Position numbers and translations under genes: made by a program. A model generated the notes under the pieces. It was not told where the DNA came from. It saw only the letters and a list, made by a program, of their open reading frames with translations, and made no database searches. From contig NZ_CP116257.1 in NCBI RefSeq assembly GCF_027947595.1, forward strand, positions 2,046,001 through 2,110,000: a stretch of DNA of 64,000 nucleotides, in the 5' to 3' direction. This document shows, piece after piece, positions 51,601 through 61,147 of this stretch; within the stretch, counting starts at the first letter, position 1, and each line of letters opens with the position of its first letter. Origin of the DNA: Streptomyces lienomycini. Its GTDB lineage: Bacteria; Actinomycetota; Actinomycetes; Streptomycetales; Streptomycetaceae.

Positions 51601-53454
51601 GGCATGCTCGTGGACGAGTACCTCGACCTGCTCGCTCAGCGCAGCCCCGAGATCCTCGAACTCGACCCCACCCCCGACTACCCGGTCTCGGTCGCCGCCG
51701 CCTGGGACATCTCGCTGGAGCGCATCCGGCAGAACAACCCGGGCGCCCGGCAACTGCTCGACATCTGCGCCAGCATGGCACCGGAGCCGATCCCGCGGTC
51801 CATGCTGCGCGGCAGCCGAGGCGTCAGCGTGACCCCCGACGTCGACCCGCTGCTGCGCGAGTCGATCAAACTGAACCGGGCCGTACGCGACCTCAGCCAG
51901 TTCTCCCTGGTGCGGGTGGACCCGCGGTCCGACACCCTGCAGATGCACCGCCTGCTCCAGACGGTGCTCCTGGGCAAGCTGAGCGCCGACGAACGCGAGC
52001 GCATGCGGGACGCCGCCCACCAGCTGCTGTCGGCGGCCAAGCCCGGCCCCTCCGGCTCCTCGCTGGAATGGCGTGCCTACCAGGCGCTGCTGCCCCACAT
52101 CCATGCCTCGCAGGCGGTGACCAGCACCGACACCTATGTGCGTGAACTGGTCGCCGACACGGCATGGTTCCTCTACTACTGGGGGGACCACGAAGGCGCG
52201 GCCTCCTTCGCGCGCCAGGCGTGGAACGCCTGGCTGGCGGCGTCCGGCGAGGAGGACCTCCAGGCCATCCGCATGGCCAAGTGCCTCGCCTTCCTGCTGC
52301 GCCAGACCGGACAGGTTGCCGAGTCCCTTCCGCTCACCGAGCGGGCCCTGGAGGTGACCCGCCGGATCGACGACGACCCGGAGAGCCTGATCGACTCCCT
52401 GTGCGAGCTGGCCGACGCCCGTGGGTACCAGGGGCGCTTCGAGGAGGCCCGGGCCCTGACCCAGGAGGCCACGGAGCTGGCCCGCTCCCTGTTCGGCCCC
52501 GAGGATCCGATCGCCCTGCGCGCCACCCACGCCTACTGCGTCGCGCTGAGACTGTGCGGCCGGTTCAAGGAGGCGCTGCCCCTCGACCAGGAGAACGCCC
52601 GCCAGCGCGAACTGGTCTTCGGCCCGGCCCACTTCTTCGCCCTCAACTCGCTCAACGGCCTCTCCATCGACATGCGGGAGAGCGGCGACTACCCCGGCTC
52701 CCGGGACTTCCAGGAGGACGTCTATCGGCGTGCCCGGGGCACCCTCGGTGACGAGCACCCGCTGACCCTGCGTATCGCCCGCAACCTGGCGGTGTGCAGG
52801 CGCCGCGACGGCGCCCTCACGGAGTCCGCCAAACTCGCCGAGGAGGCCCTGCGCCACTTCCGGGCCCGCTACGGCCCCGAGCACTTCGACTCCCTGTCGA
52901 CCGCGACCAACCTGTTCGTCGACCAGCGGGTGGCCGGCGATCTGGAGGCGTCGCGCGCCTTGGCCGAGGAGACCGTGCGCAGCCTCACCCGGCGCCTCGG
53001 CGCGGACCACGCCCACACGCTCCTGACCCGGGCGAACGCGGCCGCGACGCTGCGGGCGCTGGGCAGCCTCGACGCCGCGCAGGAGATGGAGGACGACGTG
53101 GCGGAGCGGCTGCGCGAGACGGTGGGGCCCGAGCACGTCCTCACCCTGACCGTGGCCATCGGACAGGCCAACACGGCGTACGCGCGGCTCGACTTCGACC
53201 GGGCGCACCGGATCGACGAGGCCAATCTCCCGCTGCTGGCCGAGCAGGCGGGGGAGGAACACCCGCTGACCCTGTCGGTGATGGCGAACCTCGCCCTGGA
53301 CCTGCGCGGCCTGAGCCGCGGGACCGAGGCGGACGAGCTGCAGCGCAAGGCGGTGGACGGTTTCACCCGCGTCGTCCGCGCCGACAACCCCTGGCTCCTC
53401 GCGGCGAGCCGGCGCCGCCGCATCGAGTGCGACCTGGCCCCGATGCCGATCTAG
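48661..53454 (+). CDS. vWA-like / NB-ARC / TPR fusion protein (SAV_2336-type plus FxSxx-system TPR type)
   Basis: A 1597-residue protein. A Pro/Asp-rich start (1-200) precedes a vWA-like domain (about 285-430) with VLLVDDAPTMR in the metal site, short of a full DxSxS. A linker at about 660-760 is compositionally odd. Then comes an NB-ARC STAND ATPase (VGRQGLLRAVE, Walker A GLGGVGKSQ near 807, Walker B WLLVFDNAED near 890) and about ten TPR repeats (1140-1590, e.g. LGDEHPLTLRIARNLA). STAND ATPases sense invaders and oligomerise. Codon 207 is TTA. The ORF may fuse two formerly separate genes at 50735-50880. Confidence 0.8.
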   Translation: MTGFPRERASGPGDGDPVSGTSPPSAFPESVEGASGHGAAHTSALTEAPPAREQHPAQDSEAADAHWREVAEAVWLAAYWDRHGGPDGGHPAPAPGADPALPAATGSDIRPGSDPRPGTESGSDSRSGADTRSGADTRSDTDDARPPAAPAAQETTPAPGAASPADPGAGPRSLPEPAPGPADPAAATGPSAETAAFAEQAARSGLLPDPEGTFTLHVGRPLLPAAERPQPGPGRTTALLARALHQLARRIPSRHTLELDEEATAEQGLSDGLWLPFLRPARATAFDLVLLVDDAPTMRIWQDTCARLTEAAEHSGAFRGVRAVRVHVPRTGTAALRRADDGAAADPAELLDGRGGRVFLVVTDGLAHGWAAPAADDLLGRLGHAGPTALVHLLPPHLRHRTSLYPYQAVLEADGFGAANAGLGHWAPPGGPDPLRPLPEAGDGSVPVPVLSLKPGSLGTWADLVTGERGVRRSLPVVLAGALAKGAPAPGLRAPRLSRAATAAVRRFFTLATPAARRLATQLAAIPFEFDLVEQMRRRTMPETGPDHLAEILMGGLIDWNSGGEGRPEFAEGVREALLATTTRSQLARTVSMVGDLPAAGRRGVALRAALQDPAGAALPDPAEGGWARSELAVMRALSGPYSERARRIEPRLSGRPPSGAAEWVGAGLPAGTPTEVNPAGGGGSSGGQGGSDPASELWWRRPRGRPGGRPAAARPRAGRPPGRSSAARRHPDEPGDHVPPLVTDATPSEAPEAEQLMQSTTTATPALLVNVPLRNTSFVGRQGLLRAVEEQLSSQDTAAVLPHALHGLGGVGKSQLALEYIYTHQHDYKVICWIPAERESLILATLASLAARLGIAPAGQDAGGSLTANTAVPAVLEALRAGTPWDNWLLVFDNAEDVDAVRQYFPTNGPGKVVVTSRNRAWERVATPLPVNVFERSESVELLQKRSPDLSTEDADRLADALGDLPLAVEQAGAWRAVTGMLVDEYLDLLAQRSPEILELDPTPDYPVSVAAAWDISLERIRQNNPGARQLLDICASMAPEPIPRSMLRGSRGVSVTPDVDPLLRESIKLNRAVRDLSQFSLVRVDPRSDTLQMHRLLQTVLLGKLSADERERMRDAAHQLLSAAKPGPSGSSLEWRAYQALLPHIHASQAVTSTDTYVRELVADTAWFLYYWGDHEGAASFARQAWNAWLAASGEEDLQAIRMAKCLAFLLRQTGQVAESLPLTERALEVTRRIDDDPESLIDSLCELADARGYQGRFEEARALTQEATELARSLFGPEDPIALRATHAYCVALRLCGRFKEALPLDQENARQRELVFGPAHFFALNSLNGLSIDMRESGDYPGSRDFQEDVYRRARGTLGDEHPLTLRIARNLAVCRRRDGALTESAKLAEEALRHFRARYGPEHFDSLSTATNLFVDQRVAGDLEASRALAEETVRSLTRRLGADHAHTLLTRANAAATLRALGSLDAAQEMEDDVAERLRETVGPEHVLTLTVAIGQANTAYARLDFDRAHRIDEANLPLLAEQAGEEHPLTLSVMANLALDLRGLSRGTEADELQRKAVDGFTRVVRADNPWLLAASRRRRIECDLAPMPI
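50753..50850 (-). pseudogene. Antisense fragment resembling the inositol monophosphatase N-terminus
   Basis: Read on the minus strand, this segment gives GAELLRIAQEAARRAGELLR followed by DGRPADLAVAATK, which I recognise as the first 33 or so residues of actinobacterial inositol monophosphatases, normally followed by a Ser-x-x-Asp-Val-Val-Thr motif that is absent here. It lies wholly inside the linker of the plus-strand conflict gene. A strong AAGGAGG followed by an out-of-frame GTG (50735) sits at its edge, as if a second gene once began there. Confidence 0.6.
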
Positions 53455-53581
53455 GGCAGTGCCTCGCGGGACGCCGGGCGCCTGGCATCCGGCGCCGTTC
53501 GCGGAGGTCGCGCACATCGTGCGGGTCGGGACGCGGCCGGGACGGGCCGCGGGAGGAAACGCCTCCCACGGCCCGCCGGTG

Positions 53582-54940
53582 TCAGCCCGCGTCCGGCGTC
53601 GCGGCGGCCGGTGGGTCCTCCAGGGGCCGGTCCCGGGCCGGCGGCCCGTCGGCGTCGGCCAGCCGGGAGCCGACGAGCACGCCCGGCCGGTCGTCGGTGT
53701 CCGTGTCGGCCCGGGACGCGGACAGCCGGTCGACCAGCAGCAGCAACGGCTGGGTGAGGAGCGTCGTGGCCAGCGCCATGAGCACCAGGACCGTGTACAG
53801 GGGCTTGCTCAGCAGACCGGCCTGGTAGCCCGCGTTGAGGGCGATCAGCTCGGTGAGTCCGCGGGTGTTCAGCAGGACGCCCACCGTCCGGGCGTCGTCG
53901 CGGCCCAGTCCGCCCAGCCGCGCCGCGGCCGTACCGCTGCCGATCTTCGTGGTGACCGCCAGCACCGTCGTCACCAGCACCGCGACCCACCCCGAGGCCG
54001 TCAGGCTGTTCAGGACGACGGCCTGGCCCGAGAAGACGAAGAAGAAGGGCAGCAGCAGTGAGCTGATGTCGTGCAGCGGACGCAGGAGGTCGGGGTCGAG
54101 TGTGCCGTTCGTCTCGCGCGGGCAGACCACGCCGGCGAGCAGCGCACCGCAGATGGCGTGCAGCCCCAGGTACTGCGTCACACAGGCCGACCCGAAGGCG
54201 AAGGCGATGAGCAGCGAGAGCCGCAGCAGCGGCTCCAACTGGGTACGCCACAGCAGCCGGCGCAGCAGCGGACGGGCGACCACCAGCATCAGGCCGATGA
54301 AGACGACCGCGGCCGCCGCCCGCCACCCCGGGCCGAGCGACTGCTCGCCCGCGCCGTCCAGCAGGGTGCCGGCCAGGACGGTCCAGCCGACCACGTCCAT
54401 CAGACCGGCCGCGGAGACCGCCAGCACGCCCGGGACCGTACTGGCCAGGCCGTTCTCCCGCACCATGGCCGTGAGTACCGGCACCGCGGTTATCGACAGC
54501 GCGACACCCGCGAACACGACCACGGCCGGGCTGAGCCGGGACACGCCCAGGGCGTGCAACTGTTCGCGGAACAGCAGTGCGGCGCCGCTGCCCGCGGCCA
54601 TCGGCACCAGAAAGGCGGCCGCCGCCACGGTCAGCACCGTACGCGCGCGCTCGCCCAGCACCTTCAGGTCCAGCTCGTAACCCACCGCGAACAGGAACAC
54701 CACCAGGGAGAACTGGGCCAGGCCGGTCAGCGCCGTCGCCAGCCGGTCCGGGAACAGCACCGAGTAGGCATCGGGTGCCGCGCTGCCGAGCAGCGAGGGG
54801 CCGAGGACTATGCCCGCCACCAACTGTCCGACGATGTAGGGCTGCTTCAGCCGTCGGGCGGCCCAGCCGGCTCCGTGGCCGACCGCGAGGATCAGTGCCG
54901 AGGCGAGCAGGAAGTGCGTGATCGTCGATTCAGGGCTCAC
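53582..54940 (-). CDS. Cation/proton antiporter, CPA2 family
   Basis: A 452-residue membrane protein of about twelve helices. RLKQPYIVGQLVAGIVLGPSLLG is the family start, and YELDLKVLGERART, SITAVPVL and LLNTRGLTELIALNAG (the paired charged region) are further CPA2 signatures. It exchanges Na+ or K+ for protons. The GTG at 54940 has GGGGGA eight bases upstream and is preferred to a longer frame. It points against all neighbours in the conflict cluster, with no shared promoter, so a functional link is uncertain. The C-terminal 45 residues are hydrophilic. Confidence 0.9.
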   Translation of the reverse strand: MSPESTITHFLLASALILAVGHGAGWAARRLKQPYIVGQLVAGIVLGPSLLGSAAPDAYSVLFPDRLATALTGLAQFSLVVFLFAVGYELDLKVLGERARTVLTVAAAAFLVPMAAGSGAALLFREQLHALGVSRLSPAVVVFAGVALSITAVPVLTAMVRENGLASTVPGVLAVSAAGLMDVVGWTVLAGTLLDGAGEQSLGPGWRAAAAVVFIGLMLVVARPLLRRLLWRTQLEPLLRLSLLIAFAFGSACVTQYLGLHAICGALLAGVVCPRETNGTLDPDLLRPLHDISSLLLPFFFVFSGQAVVLNSLTASGWVAVLVTTVLAVTTKIGSGTAAARLGGLGRDDARTVGVLLNTRGLTELIALNAGYQAGLLSKPLYTVLVLMALATTLLTQPLLLLVDRLSASRADTDTDDRPGVLVGSRLADADGPPARDRPLEDPPAAATPDAG

Positions 54941-55092
54941 GGCGTGTCCCCCGGGAGTGCGGTTGCCGGTGCCGGTGGCCCGGCAGCGGTACGGGCCGTC
55001 GACATCGCGTCGGCCCAAGTACTGGAGGGTATGGGTAGCTTGGCGTCACCATGGAGTCGTACACAGCAGAGCACTGGTGTCACGGGGGGCAC

Positions 55093-56291
55093 ATGACGGC
55101 GGTCGTCTTCATTCACGGCACGGGGGTGCGCGAACCGGGCTTCTCGAAGCTCGCGGGGCGCGTGGGAGCGGGGCTGACCTCGCTGCGCGACGGGTTGCGC
55201 ATCGTCCCGTACTACTGGGGCGGCCCGCACGGCGCCGTCCTCGCCGCCGACGGGGCCAGCCTCCCGCCGGGGCCGGGCGCCACGGCCCGGGGGCCGGCCG
55301 CGTTCGAGGGCGGGCCGGCCGTCGTGGAGCGCGCCGCGCACGCGGGGAGGACACCACGGACGAGTGGGCCGCCCGCTACGCCGACCCCTACGCCGAACTC
55401 GCGCTCGCCGCGGCCGGCGGCGGCACGGGTGCCGAACGGCCGCCCGGGACCGTGCCGCCGGAGCAGGGGCTGCGCGGGCGGCTGCTCGCGCTCGCCGCCC
55501 AAGGCGACGCCGCCGCGGCCGAGTTGGGCGACGGGCTCTCCCGTGCCGCTGGGGACCTGGCCGCCCATCCCCTCCTCGGTCCGGCCGCCGACGCCCTCGA
55601 ACCCGGTGATCTGGCCGTCGTCGCGGCGCGCGCTCTCACCGCACGGGTCGTCGCCGGGGCCCTGGACTCCGACAGTCCGCTCGTGCCGGGCGGCGACATC
55701 CGTGACGCGGTCGTCGCCCGGCTCGCCGCGGCCCTCGGAGCACCGGACGCCGGCACCGAGCGCGGAGTGCGCTCCCTGGTGCTGCGTGTCGCGGGCTCCG
55801 CGGCATCGCGTGCCGCCGTGCGCCGCCGACGCGCCCTCACGGAAGCCGCTCACCCCGCGGCCGCCGACATCCTGCGCTACCTCAGCCGCGGCGAGGCGGT
55901 CCGCGCCGACCTGCGCACACTCGTCGCGGGCCTGCGGCCCCCCGTCGCGCTCGTCGGGCACAGCCTCGGCGGCATCATCGCCCTGGACACCCTGATCTCG
56001 GCCCCGCTGCCCCAGGTGCGGCTCCTGGTGACGGTCGGTTCCCAGGCGCCGTTCCTGTACGAGTCGGGGTCCCTGCCCACCCTGGAACATCCCGCGCCGC
56101 TCCCGCCCCACGTCCCGGACTGGCTGAATCTCTACGATCGGCGGGACCTGCTCTCCTACCTCGGGGAGGGCCTCTTCCCGGGGCGCGTCACCGACACCGC
56201 CGTCGACAGCCGCCAGCCCTTCCCGGCCGCGCACAGCGCCTACTGGACGAACCCCGCCGTCTTCCGCCACATCGTGGAGCGCCTGCCGTGA
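55093..56291 (+). pseudogene. Alpha/beta hydrolase, interrupted by a one-base frameshift
   Basis: The first frame (55093 to about 55343) encodes AVVFIHGTGVREPGFSKLA and an early strand with YYWGGPHGAVLA. From about 55348 another frame continues DTTDEWAARYADPYAELALA to the stop, with the nucleophile elbow VALVGHSLGGIIALD and a catalytic His candidate near AAHSAYW. One extra G in the run GGGG at 55344-55347 would restore a single 400-residue hydrolase. Its end overlaps the caspase gene as GTGA, implying a coupled effector pair. A true mutation and a sequencing error cannot be told apart here. Confidence 0.82.
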
Positions 56292-57448
56292 CCGGCTCCG
56301 AGCCCGCCACCGGGGCGGCGCCCACGCGGGCCGCGCCGCGTACCGACCCCGCGCGGGTGCACGCGCTGATCGTCGGCATCGAGGCCTACGACGCCGGCCC
56401 GTCCTGGGACCTGCCCGGGCCCGCCCGGGACGCCGTGCGCCTGAGGCACCTGCTGCGGACGGCCGGGGTCCCGGAGGACAACCTCCACGTCCACCTGTCC
56501 CCGCTGCCTCCCTACACCCCCGACGTGCCCTACGCCCCCGCGGACCACGCCACCCTGCGCCGCACCCTGGTACGGCACCTCCCGCAGGCCTCCGGCGACG
56601 TCCTGTGGGTGTGGTGGGGCGGCCACGGTGTCCTGGACCTCGCCGACCGGCTGCGGCTCTTCTGCGCCGACGCCACCACCGCGGACAAGCTGGGCATCGA
56701 CCTGGACTCCGCGCTGACCCGGTACGGCGGGGACGCCGTGCCGGGCTTCGCCGAGCAGCTGTGGGTCGTGGACGCCTGCGAGACCTTCGAGGAGGACCTG
56801 GCCTTCCGCGAGCAACTCCCGCCGGACGCCCTGCCCGTGGGGCGTCGCACCCTCGGCCACCGGCAGACGGTGCTGCGGGCCGCGGGCCGGGGCCGGGCCG
56901 CGGCCAACGACCCGCGGCGTGCCACCGGTCTCTTCTCCGACGTGCTGCTCGCCCTGCTGGCCGAGCGGAGCGACACGCTGCCCGCGCCGCCCGATGCGGA
57001 GGAACTGTTTCCGGCCGTACGCGCGCGCATCGGGGCCCTCAGGGAGTCGGGTCGTACTCTGCAGTACCCCGAGATCCGGCTGCGGAGTCCCGAGCGTACC
57101 GAGACGCTGGACCCGGCACCCCGCCCGTCGGCGCCCCGCCCGGCCTCGCCGCTGGCCCGGGCGGTCGAGGCACTCCTCGCCTACCCCCTGATGGGCGACC
57201 CCGCCGAACGGCAGACCGTGGTGGCCGCGTTGGACCCGGCGGTCACCGCGGTACTGCCCCGTCACACCAAGGCACGCACGGACGCGGCCGGAATCCTCAA
57301 CGCGCTCGCCCGCCGCCGTCCCGAGGAGTTGTGGACGCTGTACGACGCCGTCGTGTCCGTCGACGGCGACGCCGACCGGCAGGACGAACTGGGCCTCGCC
57401 CTCGAAGCGTTGGCGGCGTCGCAGAGACCCGGCGGAGGCCGGCGGTGA
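56288..57448 (+). CDS. Caspase-like protease with C-terminal EAD2-like domain
   Basis: A 386-residue C14-family peptidase. The N-terminal fold begins ALIVGIEAYDAG. The catalytic His is H113 in WWGGHG and the Cys is C164 in WVVDACET, with spacing and context normal for bacterial caspases. Residues about 290-375 (AVEALLAYPLMGDPAERQ through LWTLYDAVV) form a helical domain with the same pattern as the N-terminus of the VMAP protein. Such matching effector-associated domains are known to recruit effectors to the signalling hub, so this is a likely cell-killing or processing effector of the system. Confidence 0.87.
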   Translation: MTGSEPATGAAPTRAAPRTDPARVHALIVGIEAYDAGPSWDLPGPARDAVRLRHLLRTAGVPEDNLHVHLSPLPPYTPDVPYAPADHATLRRTLVRHLPQASGDVLWVWWGGHGVLDLADRLRLFCADATTADKLGIDLDSALTRYGGDAVPGFAEQLWVVDACETFEEDLAFREQLPPDALPVGRRTLGHRQTVLRAAGRGRAAANDPRRATGLFSDVLLALLAERSDTLPAPPDAEELFPAVRARIGALRESGRTLQYPEIRLRSPERTETLDPAPRPSAPRPASPLARAVEALLAYPLMGDPAERQTVVAALDPAVTAVLPRHTKARTDAAGILNALARRRPEELWTLYDAVVSVDGDADRQDELGLALEALAASQRPGGGRR

Positions 57449-57553
57449 TCGAGTGGCGTGATCGTACGGTTTTCGACAGCGCCGGAAATGGCCATGATGG
57501 AAGGAACACGTGCACGAGGCATCGAGTGCCATCGTGCGAGAAGGGGGAGCATC

Positions 57554-57793
57554 TTGGACCAGCCGCCCGCTCTGCGCCATGCCGAAGCCGCGACCCGCGC
57601 ACAGTCGGCCACCCCGGGGCGCGCCGACGTCTGGGAGTCGGACCTGGCGGACGTCGCGGCGCTGCCCCTGACCGCCGTGGACGGTCTCGCACCGCTGCGC
57701 CCCACCGCCCGCCTGCTGGAGGAGGTCCTGCGGGCCAGGGGCAGCATCAGAGGCGGCGGCGAGGGCGGTGGCGGCGGCGCCCGGGCCGAGTAG
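57554..57793 (+). CDS. Small peptide, candidate RiPP precursor (FxSxx-like leader, Gly-rich tail)
   Basis: A 79-residue product starting at a TTG with GGGGGAG six bases upstream. The middle, DLADVAALPLTAVDGLAPL and LLEEVLRARGS, resembles the leader of FxSxx-COOH peptides. The end is not FxSxx but a flexible Gly/Glu tail (IRGGGEGGGGGARAE). It lies 105 bp after the caspase gene and 140 bp before the HExxH enzyme gene, in the same direction, which is the usual place of a precursor. Peptide maturation is inferred from this context; it could also be an adaptor for the caspase. Confidence 0.6.
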   Translation: MDQPPALRHAEAATRAQSATPGRADVWESDLADVAALPLTAVDGLAPLRPTARLLEEVLRARGSIRGGGEGGGGGARAE

Positions 57794-57933
57794 CCGCCGC
57801 CCGCACCCGACGACGAAGCCGCACTTCCCGTCCGCCACCGCGGTACCGCCCGGGCCCGCCGACGACGGAACCCGACGAGACCGAGTGCCCGCCGGGGGCT
57901 CCCGCACGCCGTCCCGACCGGAGGTCCCCGCCC

Positions 57934-59823
57934 ATGACCAGTGAGCCGCGTCCCGCCCCGTTCCGCGTACCGGACCGGCTCTTCGCGGAACTGGCCGCCG
58001 GAGGCGGTTCCGCGGAGGCCGTGGTCTTCCTGGAGCGCGGCGAACGGGCGCGGCGGCTGCTCCTGCTGCGGACGCTGCTGGACCGGCTGGCGGAGCTGCC
58101 CACGCCGCTGACGCCGGTCGCGGACGTCTGGGAGGTGTTCAAGGACGCCGCCGCACAAAACCCCGAGGGGGTCGACGGATTGCTGCTCGCGCCGACCACC
58201 GGTGCCTGGATAGCCCATATGCTGCGCCGGGTGCACGGCACCGCGACTGGGCCGCCGCTGTGGGCCGAGGCCGGGCGGCTGAACGTCCTGGCCCTCACCG
58301 CCGCAGTGCGCGCCGGTACGGAGACGGTGCTCACGGTCCCGCTCACCGGCCGCGGCCTGCACCTGCCGGGGCTGGGCCTCCTCCGCCTCCCCTCCGCGCC
58401 CGGCCCGTCCGTCGCTCGCGCCACCACGCGGTCGGGCGAACTCACTGTCTCGGGCCCCCCGGCCCGAGGCCGGTCCCTTCGACCCGTGACGTGCCGGCCG
58501 GTTTCCGTGCCGGTGGGCGGCCCGGATACATGCGGCCCGGGAAGCGGATCCGGCGCCGAGGCGTTGGCGCGGTCCGGGAGGCCGGGGCCGAATCCTGGCG
58601 GCGAACCCGAGGCGGCGACCGGTTCCGCTGCGACGGACGGTTCCGGTGCGGAGGGGGTGTCGGCGGGCGAGCGGCGGCTCGACGGGCCCGCGGACGCACG
58701 GCACGCCGTCCCGCGCGCGAGCACCTCGGTCGGCACGGGCGCCTGGCTCCCGCTCCGCACCCTCACCCACACCACCCCCACCGGCCCCGTCGCCATCCCC
58801 CTCGAGGACCTCGACCCCTACCGCGACCTCGACGACCCGGTCCCGCCCGCCCGGCTCGACGCCGAGGAGGCGGCCGAGTGGCAGCGGGTGTTCGACGGTG
58901 CCGTCGCCGTGCTCGCCGCGACCGGCACCGACCAGGGCCCGGGGCGGCTCGACCCGGCGCTGATACGCGCCGTCGTGCCCTACGGGCGCACCGCCGCCAC
59001 CCCGCCCGCCGCACCGGCCGTCGCCGTCTCCGCGTCCAGCGGCGACGCCTTCGGCGCCATGGTGATCTCCCGCCCCGGATCCGCGCTCGCCCTCGCGGAG
59101 ACCCTCGTGCACGAGTTCCAGCACAGCAAGCTCGCCGCACTGCTCCACCTCTTCCCCCTCCTCGACGACGACCGCGAGGAGCGCTACTACGCCCCCTGGC
59201 GTGCCGACCCCCGCCACCTCACCGGGCTGCTGCACGGCGCGTACGCCTTCACCGGCGTCGCGGGCTTCTGGCGGGACCGGCTGGCCGAACCGGCGTACGC
59301 CGAGGCCGCCGCCTACCACTTCGCGCTGCGCCGGCTGCAGTGCCGGCTGGTCGTGCGCACCCTGCTGACCAGCACCCGGCTCACCGCGCCCGGGCGCCGG
59401 CTGGTCGAGGGCCTCGCCCGGACGCTGGACGGCTGGCTGCGCGTGCCCGTCGACCCGGTCGCCCTGCGCCGGGCCCGCACGGCCGCCGCCCTGCACCGCG
59501 CCCAGTGGCGGCTGCGCAACGTCGCCACACCCCCCGCCCCGGACGGCACCCTCCGCTTCCGCCCCGACCGGGGCTTCTGGCCCGACACCCGCACCCACGT
59601 CTTCGCCGTCCGCCCCGCCGTTCCCCGTACCGCCGACGAGTACCTGGCCGTCGGCGACCCGGCCACCGCCCTGAACGGCTACGCCGAGGACCTGGCGCGG
59701 GATCCGGCCGACCCGCACGCGCTCTCGGGCTGGATCGTCGCCCGCGCGGCCCTGGACCCGGGCCACGCCACCCGGCGCGTCCTGGCCCGCCCGGAGCTGC
59801 ACCGTCCGCGGCCCGGCGGCTGA
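57934..59823 (+). CDS. HExxH-type peptide modification enzyme (alpha-ketoglutarate beta-hydroxylase family)
   Basis: A 629-residue protein. H393-E394-F395-Q396-H397 in [10 protein letters not shown] is the HExxH metal motif of the family of putative peptide-modifying proteins found with FxSxx-COOH and related RiPP precursors, members of which act as peptide beta-hydroxylases. The flanking [19 protein letters not shown] and the [14 protein letters not shown] segment are typical. A low-complexity Gly/Pro/Ser insertion covers about residues 165-270. GGAGG precedes ATG. No radical-SAM gene lies in the window, so hydroxylation may be the only modification. Confidence 0.85.
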   Translation: MTSEPRPAPFRVPDRLFAELAAGGGSAEAVVFLERGERARRLLLLRTLLDRLAELPTPLTPVADVWEVFKDAAAQNPEGVDGLLLAPTTGAWIAHMLRRVHGTATGPPLWAEAGRLNVLALTAAVRAGTETVLTVPLTGRGLHLPGLGLLRLPSAPGPSVARATTRSGELTVSGPPARGRSLRPVTCRPVSVPVGGPDTCGPGSGSGAEALARSGRPGPNPGGEPEAATGSAATDGSGAEGVSAGERRLDGPADARHAVPRASTSVGTGAWLPLRTLTHTTPTGPVAIPLEDLDPYRDLDDPVPPARLDAEEAAEWQRVFDGAVAVLAATGTDQGPGRLDPALIRAVVPYGRTAATPPAAPAVAVSASSGDAFGAMVISRPGSALALAETLVHEFQHSKLAALLHLFPLLDDDREERYYAPWRADPRHLTGLLHGAYAFTGVAGFWRDRLAEPAYAEAAAYHFALRRLQCRLVVRTLLTSTRLTAPGRRLVEGLARTLDGWLRVPVDPVALRRARTAAALHRAQWRLRNVATPPAPDGTLRFRPDRGFWPDTRTHVFAVRPAVPRTADEYLAVGDPATALNGYAEDLARDPADPHALSGWIVARAALDPGHATRRVLARPELHRPRPGG

Positions 59824-59897
59824 CAGGCGACGGACCACAGGAGACGGGCCCGCACGAACGGGGGGTGAACACCCGCCCGAGTGGTCAGGATGGAGAC

Positions 59898-61121
59898 ATG
59901 GGATTCCACGTCGACTCCGAAGCCGGGCGGCTCACCCGCGTCATCCTGCACCGGCCGGATCTCGAGCTCAAAAGGCTCACCCCCAGCAACAAGGACGCCC
60001 TTCTCTTCGACGACGTGCTGTGGGTGCGCCGGGCGCGCGCCGAGCACGACGGGTTCGCCGACGTGCTCCGCGACCGCGGGGTGGCGGTGCACCTCTTCGG
60101 CGACCTGCTCACCGAGACCCTGGACGTCCCCGCCGCCCGGCGGCTCGTCCTGGACCGGGTCTTCGACGAGAAGGAGTACGGAGTGCTGGCCACGGACCAC
60201 CTCCGGGCCGCCTTCGAGACGCTGCCCGCCCACGAACTGGCCGAGTGGCTGGTCGGCGGCATGACCAAGCGGGAGTTCCTGGACGCTCACCCGGAGCCGA
60301 CCTCGGTGCGCTTCCACGCCATGGAGCTGGACGACTTCCTGCTCGGGCCGCTGCCCAACCACCTCTTCACCCGGGACACCTCGGCCTGGATCTACGACGG
60401 CGTCTCCATCAACGCCATGCGCTGGCCCGCCCGGCAGCGCGAGACGGTCCACTTCGAGGCGATCTACCGGCACCACCCGCTCTTCCGCGACGCGACGTTC
60501 CCCCTCTGGTCCGAGGGGCAGGCCGACTACCCCTCCACCATCGAGGGCGGCGACGTCCTCGTCATCGGCAACGGCGCCGTGCTCATCGGCATGAGCGAGC
60601 GCACCACGCCCCAGGCCGTCGAGATGCTCGCCCACAAGCTGTTCGCCGCCGGGTCCGCCCGGACCATCGTGGCCCTGGACATGCCGAAGCGGCGGGCCTT
60701 CATGCACCTGGACACGGTGATGACGATGGTCGACGGCGACACCTTCACCCAGTACGCCGGGCTCGGCATGCTCCGCTCGTACACCATCGAGCCGGGCGCG
60801 GGGGAGAAGGACCTGAAGGTCACCGACCACCCGCCCGAGCACATGCACCGCGCCATGGCCGCCGCCCTCGGGCTCGGCGAGATCCGGGTCTTGACCGCGA
60901 CCCAGGACGTCCACGCGGCCGAGCGCGAGCAGTGGGACGACGGCTGCAACGTCCTGGCCGTCGAGCCGGGCGTCGTCGTCGCCTACGAACGCAACGCCAC
61001 CACCAACACCCACCTGCGCAAACAGGGCATCGAGGTGATAGAGATCCCGGGCAGCGAACTGGGCCGCGGCCGGGGCGGGCCGCGCTGCATGAGCTGCCCG
61101 GTGGAGCGGGGGCCCGTATAG
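59898..61121 (+). CDS. arcA: Arginine deiminase
   Basis: A 407-residue enzyme that converts arginine to citrulline and ammonia. Substrate and catalytic motifs are in place: [33 protein letters not shown] and the nucleophilic Cys397 in GGPRCMSCP. The length is standard for the family. The ATG at 59898 is used; an ATG eight bases earlier is out of frame. With the following ornithine carbamoyltransferase it can form citrulline breakdown, but no carbamate kinase gene is in the window. Confidence 0.95.
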   Translation: MGFHVDSEAGRLTRVILHRPDLELKRLTPSNKDALLFDDVLWVRRARAEHDGFADVLRDRGVAVHLFGDLLTETLDVPAARRLVLDRVFDEKEYGVLATDHLRAAFETLPAHELAEWLVGGMTKREFLDAHPEPTSVRFHAMELDDFLLGPLPNHLFTRDTSAWIYDGVSINAMRWPARQRETVHFEAIYRHHPLFRDATFPLWSEGQADYPSTIEGGDVLVIGNGAVLIGMSERTTPQAVEMLAHKLFAAGSARTIVALDMPKRRAFMHLDTVMTMVDGDTFTQYAGLGMLRSYTIEPGAGEKDLKVTDHPPEHMHRAMAAALGLGEIRVLTATQDVHAAEREQWDDGCNVLAVEPGVVVAYERNATTNTHLRKQGIEVIEIPGSELGRGRGGPRCMSCPVERGPV

Positions 61122-61147
61122 CGGGAGTCCGTCGGGGGACTCGCCCT

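Noticed and set aside
57554..57793. Classical FxSxx-COOH peptide
   Set aside because: The C-terminus is Gly-rich and lacks Phe-x-Ser-x-x, so only the leader resembles the family.
56605..59823. A 1072-codon open frame running over the caspase, peptide and HExxH genes
   Set aside because: It reads as out-of-frame Arg/Pro/Gly-rich sequence over the caspase before joining the true HExxH frame; the real start is the ATG at 57934 with GGAGG.
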